From Lunularia cruciata (lineage: Eukaryota; Streptophyta; Marchantiopsida; Lunulariales; Lunulariaceae): a stretch of 64,000 nucleotides of DNA. The notes below the pieces were generated by a model, which saw nothing but the letters and a program-made list of their open reading frames with translations, was not told the DNA's origin and did not search any database. Where the stretch lies: assembly GCA_948567375.1 (NCBI GenBank), contig OX419759.1, positions 43,242,593 through 43,306,592 of the forward strand, written 5' to 3'. Numbering within the stretch: position 1 is the first letter of the stretch; every line of letters begins with the position of its first letter. The position numbers and the translations under genes were made by a program. Shown here piece by piece: positions 43,540 through 54,423 of the stretch.

Positions 43540-44965
43540 TCACTAGTGAAGCTTCAAATTCCTAGATTGCCATTTGTGCATTTGGAAGGTGAGAAAGAGG
43601 TTCCCATGTGGCATCATGAAGGGGATACCCTTTCCAAAGGACCTTGTACTCTGTATGTTGGCAACAGCCTCGTTGAATATGGTGATGCGTGAAGATACGA
43701 TCAACTTTGTACTCCTCATGATCATTGATAAGGATAGGAAGAGGGGGAGGTTGGACTCAAGAGGAAAAGGATGAGGGGTTAGGAACAAAAGGTTTCAACT
43801 TGGAAATATGAAAGACAGGATGGATGCGCATGTGACAAGGCAAGGCAAGTTGATAAGCAACAAGAGAGACAATTTCAGTGATATCAAAGGGTCCTATCCA
43901 ACTAGGGGCAAGGTACAAACTTGGGTATCAATTGGGAGAGGGAGGTTACTAGAGGATAGCATGACTTTAACATCAATTTCAAAGGTGAGATCATGACGAT
44001 GGTGGTCCGCATATTGTTTTTGGCGGTTTTGAGCAACAAGGAAGTGAGACTTGGCTTGTTGGAGAGATTGGGATATAGTGGTCAAGAATGTGGAAGTATG
44101 AGGAACTTGAGATGGAGGGGTAGCAAGAAGAGAATCTAGAACAAGCGGATCTTGGCCAAAATTGAGAAAGAAAGGAGAAAATCCGGTGCTTGCCTGTTTG
44201 GAATTGTTGTAGGCAAATTCTATAGCTGCAAGACATTCATCCCAATTGGTATGGTGGACATTGACAAAAGCACGCAACATATCCTCCAATGTATGATTTG
44301 CATGTTTGGTTTGTCCATCAATTTGAGGATGATAGGCCGTGGACAAAGAAAGCTTGGTGCCGAGTATTTGGAAGAGTGCTTGCCAAAACTTCCTGGTAAA
44401 TCAAGGATCTCGGTCGGAGATGAGTACACATGGCATCCCATGATGCTTGAAGACATTGTTGAAGTAGATTTGCACTAAGGTTTGAGCATCCACAATATCA
44501 CAGGTTGGTGCCTAGTGGATTTGCTTACTAAGCTTATCCACAAACACCACGATTGCGATGTGTCCTTATTTTGTCTTTGGCAAGGATGTGATAAGATCCA
44601 AGCTCACATGCTCCCAACAAGCGGATGGAACGACGAGTGGTTGAAGAAGTCTACTTGGCTTCTAGTTGCTGGCCTTGTTACATTGGCAGCTCTCACATGA
44701 TCATACAAATTCTTGAACATCTTGTGTCATGTTGGGCCACCACCATTGACATTGGAGGGTACTCAAGGTCTTGTCCACACCTTGTGACCCGCAATGGGTA
44801 AATCATGGGCTTCTTGAAGGCGCACAAGTACAAGATCACCTTTAGCTAGAACATAGATCCGGTCCTCATGGAATAAAAGACCCTCCTTGATGGAGAAGGT
44901 GTTGTACTCTTTATCACATGCTGTAAGGCGACCATGTACCATTTGGAAGAAGGGATCTTGGTGGA
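43540..44965 (-). pseudogene. Element B integrase and chromodomain
   Basis: The zinc-binding end lies near 44960-44700 (HDLPIAGHK), then decayed core pieces. An open frame 44346-43894 contains YHPQIDGQTKHANHTLED, in which the catalytic Glu is Lys, then EFAYNNSKQASTGFSPFF. Chromodomain remains are at about 43720-43560. Frames change several times. Confidence 0.75.
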
Positions 44966-46330
44966 GCTGATTGAAACTCGTTTTGGACCTTGGAGTCAAC
45001 TAACACCTTTGAAATTGCCGTTGTGATGAGAGGAAGAGACTTCAAATCAAGTCGTCTTGATAAAGCATTAAGGATGACATGGAACCAACCTGGTTTGTAC
45101 TCAAGTTTGATGTCATACAGTTGGAGTTGTTCCTCCCATTGATGTTGTTGACTCTTCATGTGTTCCAAGTGTAAGGTCTGCAACAATGGTTTGTGATTAG
45201 TTTGCATGATCACTTGTTTCTCCAAGAGGTAATGCCTCTATACCTTGGTGCCGTATACCATTGCAAGTTGTTCTCAATCTCAAGCAGAGTAGTTTTGATC
45301 AGCTGTATTGAGTTGGCAAGACACAAAGGCAATGGGATGGAGTCCATCTGGGAATTCTTGTTGCAGCACAGCTCCAATTGCAAAGTCAAAAGCATCAAAA
45401 TCAACCACACAGGGTAGTTGAGGATCATATGGTTGAAGAATGGGTCTTGAAGACACCATTTTTTTTAACTTCTAGAATGCTTCTTTATGCTCGGTGGTCC
45501 ACTAGAAGCTCAAGTTCTTTCCCAAGAGGTCAGTCAATGGTGCAGCCACATGAACATAATAATGGATGAACCGTCGGTAAAAATTAGCCAATCCATTGAA
45601 TGCCTGTACTTTTGTAGCATCCTCCGGGGTAGGCCAATCAATAATGGCCTTGATCTTGTCTTCTTCCATCTTGATCCCCTCTCTGATGAGATCTTATGAC
45701 CCAAGAAGGTAACCTTCTTTTGCCAAAAGGCACACTTTGATTTCTTGCAATAAAATTTCCATTGTTGTAGTCGTCTTAGGACTTCCTGCACATGATTCAA
45801 GTGTTCTGCCTCTATCTTTATATAAATTAAGATATCATCCAAGAACACCACCATGGACCGATCCAATAGTCCATCCAACACCCGATGCATATGATCCATG
45901 AAGACTGTAGGAGCATTAGTGAGTCCAAAAGGTAGAACTCTCCACTCAAAATGCCCATACCTTGTACAAAAGGTAGTCTTTTGCACATCCTCTCTCTCAA
46001 TAGGAATTTGCCAATAGCCGCTGCAAAGATCCAACTTGGAAAAATAGCGTGCTCCACTTAGTTGATCAAGCAAGTCATTGATCCAAGGTAAGGGATATGC
46101 ATTCTTCACGGTTTGCTTATTGAGCCCACAATAATCAATACAGAAATGAAGCCCTCCATCCTTCTTTGGAACAAATAGTACTGGTAAGAGGTACTATGTC
46201 TTATGAAGTCCTTCTCCAACAACTCTGTAAGTGTTGTTTACAACTCCTCCAACTCCTTTGGTGAGAGCCGATAGATCGGTCTACTCACTAGAGTACTCCT
46301 TGGCAATAACTCAATCTTGAAGGGCATACC
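44966..46330 (-). pseudogene. Element B reverse transcriptase and RNase H
   Basis: Open frame 46109-45534 reads [50 protein letters not shown] and FLDDILIYIK. A frameshift near 45670 leads to RNase H (QLELCCNKNSQMD, and TNHKPLLQTLHLEHMKSQQ in 45225-44914). Closely similar to element A. Confidence 0.82.
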
Positions 46331-46479
46331 TCGATCGGAGGGTAATCCCTTTGGCAAATCATCCAGAAACACGTCCGAAAACTCCTTAACTATCCAATCA
46401 ACCATTGCTTGATGAGGCTCTTGGTCCTCCACAGATTGTTCTTGTGCAATTGGCTTGATCCACATCGTGAATACAGACT

Positions 46480-46684
46480 TATCTTCCTCCAAAGCTTGCT
46501 CTATGGCTGCTTTACTAACAAACTTCCCTTCTAGGGACTCATCTTTCTTCCAAGCTTGCTCCATGGTTGCCGTCTTGGCAAACTTCCCATCTTGGGACTC
46601 TACTTCCTTCAAGGTTTGCTCTATGGCTACCTTCTCGACAACCTTCCCATCTTGGGACTGACTATTCTTAGGTGTCTTACTCAA
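46480..46684 (-). repeat. Three 20-aa repeats between protease and RT, element B
   Basis: Units begin SQDGKVVEKVAIEQTLK, SQDGKFAKTATMEQAWK and SLEGKFVSKAAIEQALE, in one open frame (46684-46238). They match element A in number and order. Confidence 0.85.
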
Positions 46685-46699
46685 AGGTGCCAGGCAACC

Positions 46700-47044
46700 T
46701 TATCGGAAATTCCTACCTTGGTGTTGTACTTGAATTTGGCATCGAGTCCAATCAAATTGAACCTTATGACGTTCAAGCCAAGGTAGACCCAGAATGATAT
46801 CATAGTGTAGAGGTGCCACTACAAACCTCATACACTCCAAATACTCCTTCCCAATCTTGAAGGTAACATGATGCAAGGTGCGGAATACAGAACTCTTTCT
46901 ACCATCCACCATCATCAAACTACTTCCAATCACTGGCTTGATAGGAATACCCAATTCCTTTGCTACTTGCATAGACATGCGATTCTCTGAACTTCCAAAA
47001 TCAACCAAAATCTTACAATCCCAATTAGATATCATACCTTGCAA
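46700..47044 (-). pseudogene. Element B aspartic protease
   Basis: Open over 114 codons: ILVDFGSSENRMSMQVAKEL (Asp at 47002-47000), then DIILGLPWLERHKVQFDW. Asp-Phe-Gly replaces Asp-Ser/Thr-Gly, as in element A. Confidence 0.8.
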
Positions 47045-47119
47045 GTGAAGCTAACTTGCATAGGTTGAGCCTTCAATCCCATTGGAACTAATCAAGCTCC
47101 CAATAGGTGGCTTGAAATC

Positions 47120-48035
47120 TCCTACTGGGATTCCTCGTTTCCTTGATCATTCCGCTCCACGACCTCCACTTGGGCAACTTGTCGAGGTTGTCTATTCTTG
47201 AGTGGACATTCAGCAATGCAATGGCCCAATTGGTGACAATAAAAACAACCACCATTTTATTGTTGTTTCTCTCTATTTGCTATGCCAAGTGGTCTTCATT
47301 GAATGGCATCAATCTCCATGGGTGTTGGCTCCTCCACTTGTGTGTAGTGTATTGGTTGGCTCTGTGGAGGTCAAGGTCAAGACCAAGTTGTTGCTACCAA
47401 GGAATCAAAACGCTTGGCCAACCGCATGGCTTCCTCCAAGTGTTGTGGCTCTTGCATGGTTACCTCTAATTTGGTTCTTGCCTTCAAACCTCTCACAAAT
47501 TGATCTAGAGCTTCACCTTCCAATATATCTGGAATTTGCATGATGGTGTTTTGGAATAGCGTGATGTAACTTCTCACAGAACCAATCTGTTTCAACTCTG
47601 CCAACTTATCCCATGCAACTCGTGTGGCATTTATAACTTGGAATCAACTAATTATTGCGCTTTTGAATTCTACCCATGTCAAGATTGGTGCAACAATTTG
47701 TCGTTCCACTTGCTCCACTTGGAATCTCCACCATAGCTTTGCTACTCCATCCAATTGGCTAGAAGCCAAGAGAATATGTTTTCGCTCATCTTGTAGATTG
47801 GTAGCTTCAAAATAACGTTCACAATCAAACACAAAATTCTCCACTGTACCCAAAAGATTCTTGCTTTCAAATACCTTGGGTTTAGGTAATCTGATCCGAT
47901 CTTCTCCTTCTCAAATTGGTACTCTCTCCACCTGCTCTTGTTCATCCAACAATCGAGTAAGGTGCTCAATTTGTTGTTGCAAGTCATGTCGGAGTGGACA
48001 AGACCTTGGATGCAATCTAGTGCCATTATTATTGA
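47120..48035 (-). pseudogene. Element B gag, N-terminus truncated
   Basis: Zinc knuckle CFYCHQLGHCIAEC near 47251-47210. Capsid frames 47604-47377 (RSYITLFQNTIMQIPD) and 47853-47644 (VENFVFDCERYFEATN, LASSQLDGVAKLWW) match element A. The sequence stops at 48035 inside the gag start. Confidence 0.8.
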
Positions 48036-48990
48036 CCTAAGATGAGCAACAATGTGATGGACTACATGTGCAGCTGCCTAATTTGTCAACGGAACAAAGC
48101 TTCTAATCAAGCTCTTGCAGGGCTCCTTCAACCTCTCCCCGCACCTACCCAATGTTAGGAACAAATGAGTATGGATCTCATCTATGAATTACCCAAGACC
48201 ACCGCAGGGTTTGACTCCATCATGGTCTTTGTAGACCGGCTCAACAAAATGATTCATGTACGCCCTACCACCAAGGATGTGACCGCTCTACAACTAGCTC
48301 AATTATATTTAGATGCAGTCTTCTCTCACCATGGCTTGTCTAGAGTACTTATCACTGATAGAGGCACTCAATTCACCAATTTGTTTTGGCAAACACTCTT
48401 TGGTTCCTTCAAAACCAAGTTGGCCATGTCCGTAGCTTACCACCCACACACAGATGGAAAAACAAAGCGTGCTAATCGCACGATTGAAGACATGTTACGT
48501 GGCTTTACCTTGGAAGAGCAAGAGAGGTGGGACACCCTACTCCCGTTGGTGGAATTTGCTTACAACAATTTAGTGAATGCATCCACCCAGGTCACTTTGT
48601 TCTTCATCATGTATGGTGAGCATCACTTCACACCTTCTAGCTTGATGAAGATCCATCTAGTGGCTACCAAGGTCGATGCAATCAACATATTTGTTTCTAG
48701 ATTCCAACAAGGTGTGGAGAGCGTCAAGCACATATTACAAATTGCACAAAATTGACAAAAGCAGTACGTTGATGCACACTGTAGGCACATGGAGTTCAAT
48801 GTTGGGGGATCAAGTGTGGCTATCAACAACCAACCTCACGTTAGTTGGACCTCATAAGCTTAGACCTCGTTTTATTGGGCCTTTCTTGATTCTTTGTCGT
48901 GTCAGCGCTGTGGCCTATCACCTTGAGCTACCACCACATATGAAGATCCATCTAGTGTTCCATGTTTCCCTACTATGCAGATATGTTCCC
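48036..48990 (+). pseudogene. Element C integrase, continued after element B
   Basis: Starts within the zinc domain (CLICQRNKASNQAL), then the open frame 48165-48755: MDLIYELPKTTAGFDS, IMVFVDRLNKMIHV, VLITDRGTQFTNLFW, YHPHTDGKTKRANRTIED, FAYNNLVNAS. The catalytic Glu is Lys. The C-terminal GPY-type region (KLRPRFIGPFLIL) follows in 48676-49026. Confidence 0.85.
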
Positions 48991-49043
48991 CGCTCAGGCC
49001 AGGGTCATTCCCTACAAGACATTTGACCTTGTCCAACACTCAT

Positions 49044-49247
49044 TGATGGCATAGAGGAATATGAAGTGGAGCGTATTCTCCAAAAATGCATGCATGGTAC
49101 TTGCTATCCGCGGGTGGACTATCTAGTACAGTGGCAAGGTTGCACTCTCTATGAAGCAACCTGGGAGCCCGCTGCCAATTTGACACATGCACTTGTGTTG
49201 GTGCAAGCATTTGAGCAACAATTGCACAACAAGGATGTTGCGTCTTA
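49044..49247 (+). pseudogene. Element C chromodomain
   Basis: YEVERILQKCMHG, VDYLVQWQGCTLYEATWEP, LVLVQAFEQQ. The frame is open from 49066 to the end of the domain. The best preserved chromodomain in the window; it marks C and its relative F as chromoviruses. Confidence 0.88.
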
Positions 49248-49260
49248 AAAGGAGGAAGGT
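49246..49260 (+). other. Polypurine tract of element C
   Basis: TAAAAGGAGGAAGGT, one base before the 3' LTR. Confidence 0.8.
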
Positions 49261-49261
49261 C

Positions 49262-50005
49262 GGCAATAACAAGAGCTAGCCATATGATCTAGATGTGAAA
49301 TTTGGTTTGGTAACATCTAGAATGATGTTATACATGATGGTCAAAATAGATCAGATAGAAGTATAACCAAAAGAGTACTTCTACTAATAGAGTAGAAACC
49401 AAAATAGACTTGAGAACCTTAGAACCAATAGCTAGACATATGATTTAAAGGTGAGAATTGGTTTGGTAATATCTGAAAGGATGTAACTCATGATGGACTA
49501 AATAGATCAGAAAGAGGTATCACCAAAAGGGGACTTCTACTAATAGAGTAGGAATCAAAATATGCTTGAAATCTTTGAAGGCAATTTTGGAGGCCTAAAC
49601 GGATGAATTAGGCCTAAAAAATGCATAGATTCCCACCTCACTCCTCCCCAATAGATGAAAGGCCGGCCTTTTCTCCCCTCTACTTTGTCTTGTCAAGAAC
49701 TTTCCAATGGTACCTTACGTGATTTTGAGACTCCTACAAGAAGATTCTCTAGAAGATTCCCTCCACTCAAAGCTTGTTTGACCAACCAGATAGGACCTAG
49801 ACCGACATGTCACCCATCCAAGTCAGTAATCCAAGGGTGGAGCTTGCTGACATGTCACCTATCTGTGTGCCTAATCCTATGGTGGAGCTTCCTTGGAGGA
49901 GATCCTCTTTGTCTATATAATAAAGAGAAGGTGCTCCTTTGGGGCACCAAATGTTGAGTGTGTGGTCTGTGTTTTTTTCTCTTCTCTTGTCCTCAGAGTA
50001 TTAGA
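49262..50005 (+). repeat. 3' LTR of element C
   Basis: 744 bp; the start is changed to GGCAATAAC from the family's TGTAATACC, and the end reads GAGTATTAGA. It has the same duplicated U3 block and TATA as the 5' LTR and is highly similar to it. Confidence 0.9.
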
Positions 50006-51509
50006 GTAACTCCACCTCAAGAACCAATGTTTAAGACTATCCTACCCTCACCATCCCGGGTGAATGGAAGGAGACTTTCAAGTGATAAAAAGGGGAAAAG
50101 GGCCAAGAAGAGGAAGATGGATGTCCTTGGACCTAGACCAAATTATTGTAGAACTCAACCCCCCTTCCCCCCCCCCCCCCCCCCCTCTCTCCTTTCCCAA
50201 AGAAGCACCAATGCCCAATCAAAAATTGTTGGTGTACACAAAAGGGCCCTTTATGTACCCTCTCAACTATCCTTTGTTGTCATCTTGTGTTGTCTACATG
50301 TTGGAACCAATATTAAAGTCTTTGGAAGAACTACTCTACACCTACCAAGAAATTGACCCTACAATGATGGATCATAAAAGATTGATTGATTTCTTGCACT
50401 TCTACATCTAGATGGCTATATGGGAAAAACAAGTGGTAAGGAAGGAGTTGGTCAAAGCCAACACCTGCATCTTGCACCTAGAGGCCAAACTCATAGAAAT
50501 CACGGGGTATGGTGTGCAAGATGACTAACATCATGACCTAGGAGAATCTTGGAAGATGGCTCATCTTTGAGAACAACTGACATGGGCAGAAGAGAGAGTT
50601 TAATATGGTGACCATAGCCATGGAGCATCATAAAGAAGGAATGGAGCACCACAAAGAGAAGAAGACCCAACTTCCTCAAAGGTGCAAATTTTTCACCTTG
50701 AAGCTACTTTAGAAAACAAGAAGCCTCCTTGAAAGTAGTGTGAGTTCATTGTGCTTTCCAACAACTACAAAGCTTGGGAGTGTGATAGTGATACCATGCT
50801 AATGAAGCACAAGAAGGAATTGTGGAGCATAAAGGCAGACCCTGCAATGATGAAGGTAGGGTTTGCCCAATGAGAGAAGGCCTTCATATATTACAAGACC
50901 TCACATGAGGAAAGTATGCAAGAGAAGGATTGGGAGATCTCTAACCTGAAAGAAGAGATAGTAGGCTCAAGGCTATGGATTACCCAACTAGACCCGAATT
51001 TGATAACTATCAAGGGTAGATCCAAGTGGTGAGTAGAGGAGATAAAGAAGAAGCATGTTGAGGAGTTGGATGCTAGGGACAAGGAAGTGATGTCCCTAAA
51101 GAAGAAGTTGGATTGTCTACGGAAGAAGAAGGCCACAAATGAGAAATCTTGTGATGCCACCTTGGAAGTAGCCAAGATATGCATCATGGAGTTTTCCATA
51201 ATTGTGGTTGACCATGAATATATAATCTACATCCTCCGAGTACAAGTCAAGCAAGAGGTGGAGATGGAGTTGCAATCCATTTGTGATAATCTAGATGAGG
51301 AACAAACAAAAGTTCTTGTAGTCATGGAAGATATTACTAGTAAGTTGAAGACCCAAGTAAAATTGGCTATTATGACCCAAGCTCACCAAGCTAAGCCGCA
51401 AGAGTTGAAGTCAAAAATACACACCTTAGAAGCCAAGACCTATTCCATTGAACAATTAACCAAGTTGGTAGAGAGTTGCACAAGCATGATGATGCCAAGT
51501 TTGAGAGTG
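50006..51509 (+). pseudogene. H region, part 3: proline run and coiled-coil segment
   Basis: Continues H after element C. It contains a run of 19 C (50167-50185), coding for prolines in several frames, then PMPNQKLLVYTKGPFMYPL in 50064-50411. A long charged helical stretch follows (51066-51509; KEVMSLKKKLDCLRKKKA, EVEMELQSICDNLDEEQTK) with heptad-like Leu/Ile spacing. Frameshifts throughout. Cut by a solo LTR at 51510. No known family recognised. Confidence 0.45.
50167..50185 (+). repeat. Run of 19 cytosines
   Basis: An uninterrupted C19 tract follows CCCCTT inside the proline-coding part of H. The length may be unreliable in sequencing. Confidence 0.9.
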
Positions 51510-52245
51510 TGTAATACTCCGAGGACAAGAGAAGAGAGAAAACACAGATTGCACACTCAAACATTCGATGCCCCAAGGGAGCACCTTCTCTTTATTATAT
51601 AGACAAAGAGGATCTCCTCCAAGGAAGCTCCCCCATAGGATTAGGGACACAGATAGGTGACATGTTAGCAAGCTCCACCCTTGGATTACTTACTTGGATG
51701 GGTGACCTCTCTGGTCTAGGTCCTATCTGGTTGGTCAAACAAGCTTTGACCAGAGGGAATCTTTTTGGGAATCTTCTTGTAGGAATCTCAGAATCACGTG
51801 AGTAAGGTACCGTTGGAAAGCTCTTGACGAGACAAAGCAATGGGGAGGGAAGGCCAACCTCTCCTCCATTGGGGGGATCTGCACATTTTCAAGGCCTAAT
51901 TCATCCGTTTAGGACTCCGAAATTGCCTTCAAAGATTTCAGGCATATTTTGGTTCCTACTCTATTAGTAGAAGTCCCCTTTTGGTCATACCTCTTTCTGA
52001 TCTGTTTAGTCCATCATGTGTAACATCCTTCCAGATGTTACCAAACCAATTCTCACCTTTAAATCATATGTCTAGCTATTGGTTCTAAGGTTTTCAAGTC
52101 TATTTCAATTTCTGCCCTATTTGTAGAAGTACTTTTTTGGTGATATTTCTATCTGATCTATTTTAACTATCATGTATAACATCATTCTAGATGTTACCAA
52201 ACCAAATTTCACATCTAGATCATATGGCTAACCCTTGGTATTACA
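51510..52245 (-). repeat. Solo LTR, C/F family, target duplication GAGTG
   Basis: TGTAATACTCC to GGTATTACA, 736 bp with both TG and CA ends intact. GAGTG is present at 51505-51509 and 52246-52250. Removing it joins the coiled-coil frame of H (the segment through AKFESV continues as LSSIHHELEEYNK). Confidence 0.95.
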
Positions 52246-53682
52246 GAGTGTCTTAAGCAGTATCCACCATGAATTGGAAGAGTACAACAAACATATCAAG
52301 GAGCTAATTTGGAGGTATAAAGGAGAAGGAAGATCATGGAAGTAGATCATGGTGTACAATAGGTGTGTAATTGTAGTTTGGACCATCAATTTTTGGTCAT
52401 CATCACACAACAAATTGAGTTTCAACGTCATAGTGATGGGATGTACTCACATTATGACATGTATAGGAATTCTTTGAGCAATTAAGGCTTTGTACATTAA
52501 ATCGATTCTTGTATAAATATTTGATTGTTGGGACCATTCTCCCACTGTGTAGTTGGAGTCATAGTATTGGTAGAATATATAGTAAGTGCCTCTCTATAGG
52601 TGATATCATCATAATATTTAATCTATAACAACCAATTAGGTAGAATAGGGTTTGTCTTAATTTATAGTTATGGAGTTGTGGCATCACACAACCGTGGATG
52701 CACCCTATCTTGTTGTAATATAAAATATAAGGGGAGTCACCTTGACTTAATATAGGTTCAATCAGCATAGATTGGAATTCCATATCATACTTATCTATTT
52801 AAACTTGTGAATGTGCAGTCACTATGCTTGTGTGTTAGCAAAGTTGCTTTGTTGTGGGGATGATGCTTGAGGACCTCTTAGATCATGAGTATATCAATGT
52901 CAATATGGTGTAGGTTTCATGATTTTTGAGTTCAGTAGTGGTGAGAAACTCAAAGTAGGAATGCAAGTGCTGCGGTGCAATAGGGTATCAAGCTTGGGAG
53001 TTCAAAAGAGTTGGGGCAATGCTTTAAAATTCATGATAGCTATGAGTGTCATAAAGTATCATGCATAAAAAAATGTTCAATGTATCATGAACATACAATA
53101 TAGTTGTGAGGAGTGCCTTTAGGGAAGGGTAGAATTCTCTCATCGGCATTGTGGTATGCATCGTATAAGTAACTCCAAGGGAAAGACCTTTGGGGCTAGT
53201 GATCAACATGACAGATTGAATCATCATCTCCAAGAGCTCATGTAGTGAGATATCATTTGTAAATATGATTTAATATTTTGTTTTTGTTGTAGTGTGCTGC
53301 AAAAAAGTACTCTAAACTCTTTTGGGAATTGTCTTGTCCAAGAGGCTAAACACATAACAATAGCTGACTTGTGACAAAGTGACACTTTCCCTTCACTCCT
53401 AGCAAATTTTGGACCATATCCTCGTGAGAACAACCTATTGTTACCAATTATATTGCAAGTACATTGACATTGGGCTGTCATAGGCTGATGATACAACCAT
53501 AGCACACAAAGAGAGGGAGAAAAATAATGAGGATTTTTCTATGGATCAATGACCAGCCAACAAAGATTAGAAGAAGAACATCAACATGACGGACAACATC
53601 CTTCAACGTATGAAATATGAAAGTAACTCTCTCTTGTGGCTGATGGTAAAAGACACGATCAAGATGGTTACATGTAATCTTC
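52246..53682 (+). pseudogene. H region, part 4 and its downstream sequence
   Basis: The first 150 bp continue the coiled coil (HHELEEYNKHIKELIWRY). The remainder has no recognised gene, but 53030-53180 resembles 62140-62280, so this is the 3' part of the H repeat family. It ends at element F. The short minus-strand frames here have no recognised domains. Confidence 0.4.
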
Positions 53683-54423
53683 CAATGGTAGGAGACCTTA
53701 AGAGAAACATTGGAAACACAAAGCTCTATATTCAATCTCTAATGCCCCAAAGGAGCACCTTGATTGTATTATATAGCAAAGAAGATTTCCTTGAAGGAAG
53801 CTCCACCCTTGGATCAGATACATAGATTGGTGACATGTTAGCAATCTCTACCCTTTGATTAGTTGCATGCATGGGTGATATGTTGATTTTGATCCTATCT
53901 GGTTGGTCAAACTATCTTTGACTAGAAGGAATATTTAGAGAATCTTCCTATAAGAATCTCCAAATTGCATGGGTGAGGTACCATTGGAAAGCTCTCAATG
54001 AGACAAACCTAGGAAGAAGGGAATGCTAGCCTATCCTTTGTTGGGGTGGGGGGGGGATATGCACATTTTTTAGGCCTAATTCATCTTTTTAGGCCTCCAA
54101 AATTAGCTTTGAAGTTTCTAGGCTATTTTTGGCTCTTGCTCTAATAGTAAAAGTCCTCTTTTGGTGATATCTATATCTGATCTACCTAGCCCATCATACA
54201 TAACATTGTTTTAGGTGTTACCAAGCAAATTTTCACCTCTAGATATTATATTAGCTGTTGGTATTATAAATTTAGGCTATTTTTGGTTCCTACACTTTTA
54301 GTAGAAGTGCTCTTTTAGTGACACCTATATCTCATCTACCTAGCTCATCATCAATAACATCCTTCCAGATGTTACCAAGCCAATTTTCACCTCTAGATGA
54401 CATGTCTAGTTATTGGTATTACA
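53683..54423 (-). repeat. 3' LTR of element F
   Basis: TGTAATCTTCC to GGTATTACA, 741 bp. The tandem U3 block is visible at its right end (about 54110-54268 and 54270-54423). Next to it the internal sequence encodes FEQQL, the chromodomain end. Confidence 0.88.

Larger units (their letters stand above)
43109..48035 (-). mobile_element. Element B: A-family chromovirus nested in element C, 5' end lost
   Basis: Minus strand, from the 3' LTR (43109-43507) through chromodomain, integrase, RNase H, RT, protease and gag to 48035. Element C integrase starts immediately after that point. Comparison with element A shows the 5' LTR, PBS and about the first 270 internal bases are missing, so a deletion removed B's start together with neighbouring C sequence. 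Confidence 0.9.
38720..50005 (+). mobile_element. Element C: chromovirus with both LTRs, split by element B
   Basis: 5' LTR 38720-39446, PBS 39448, gag, protease, RT/RNase H to about 43083, then element B (43109-48035), then integrase 48036-48990, chromodomain, purine tract and 3' LTR 49262-50005. The left flank GTTAC and right flank GTAAC fit a target duplication with one change. Comparison with F shows some 200-300 bp of C (end of RNase H to the integrase zinc domain) missing at the B junction. Confidence 0.9.
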
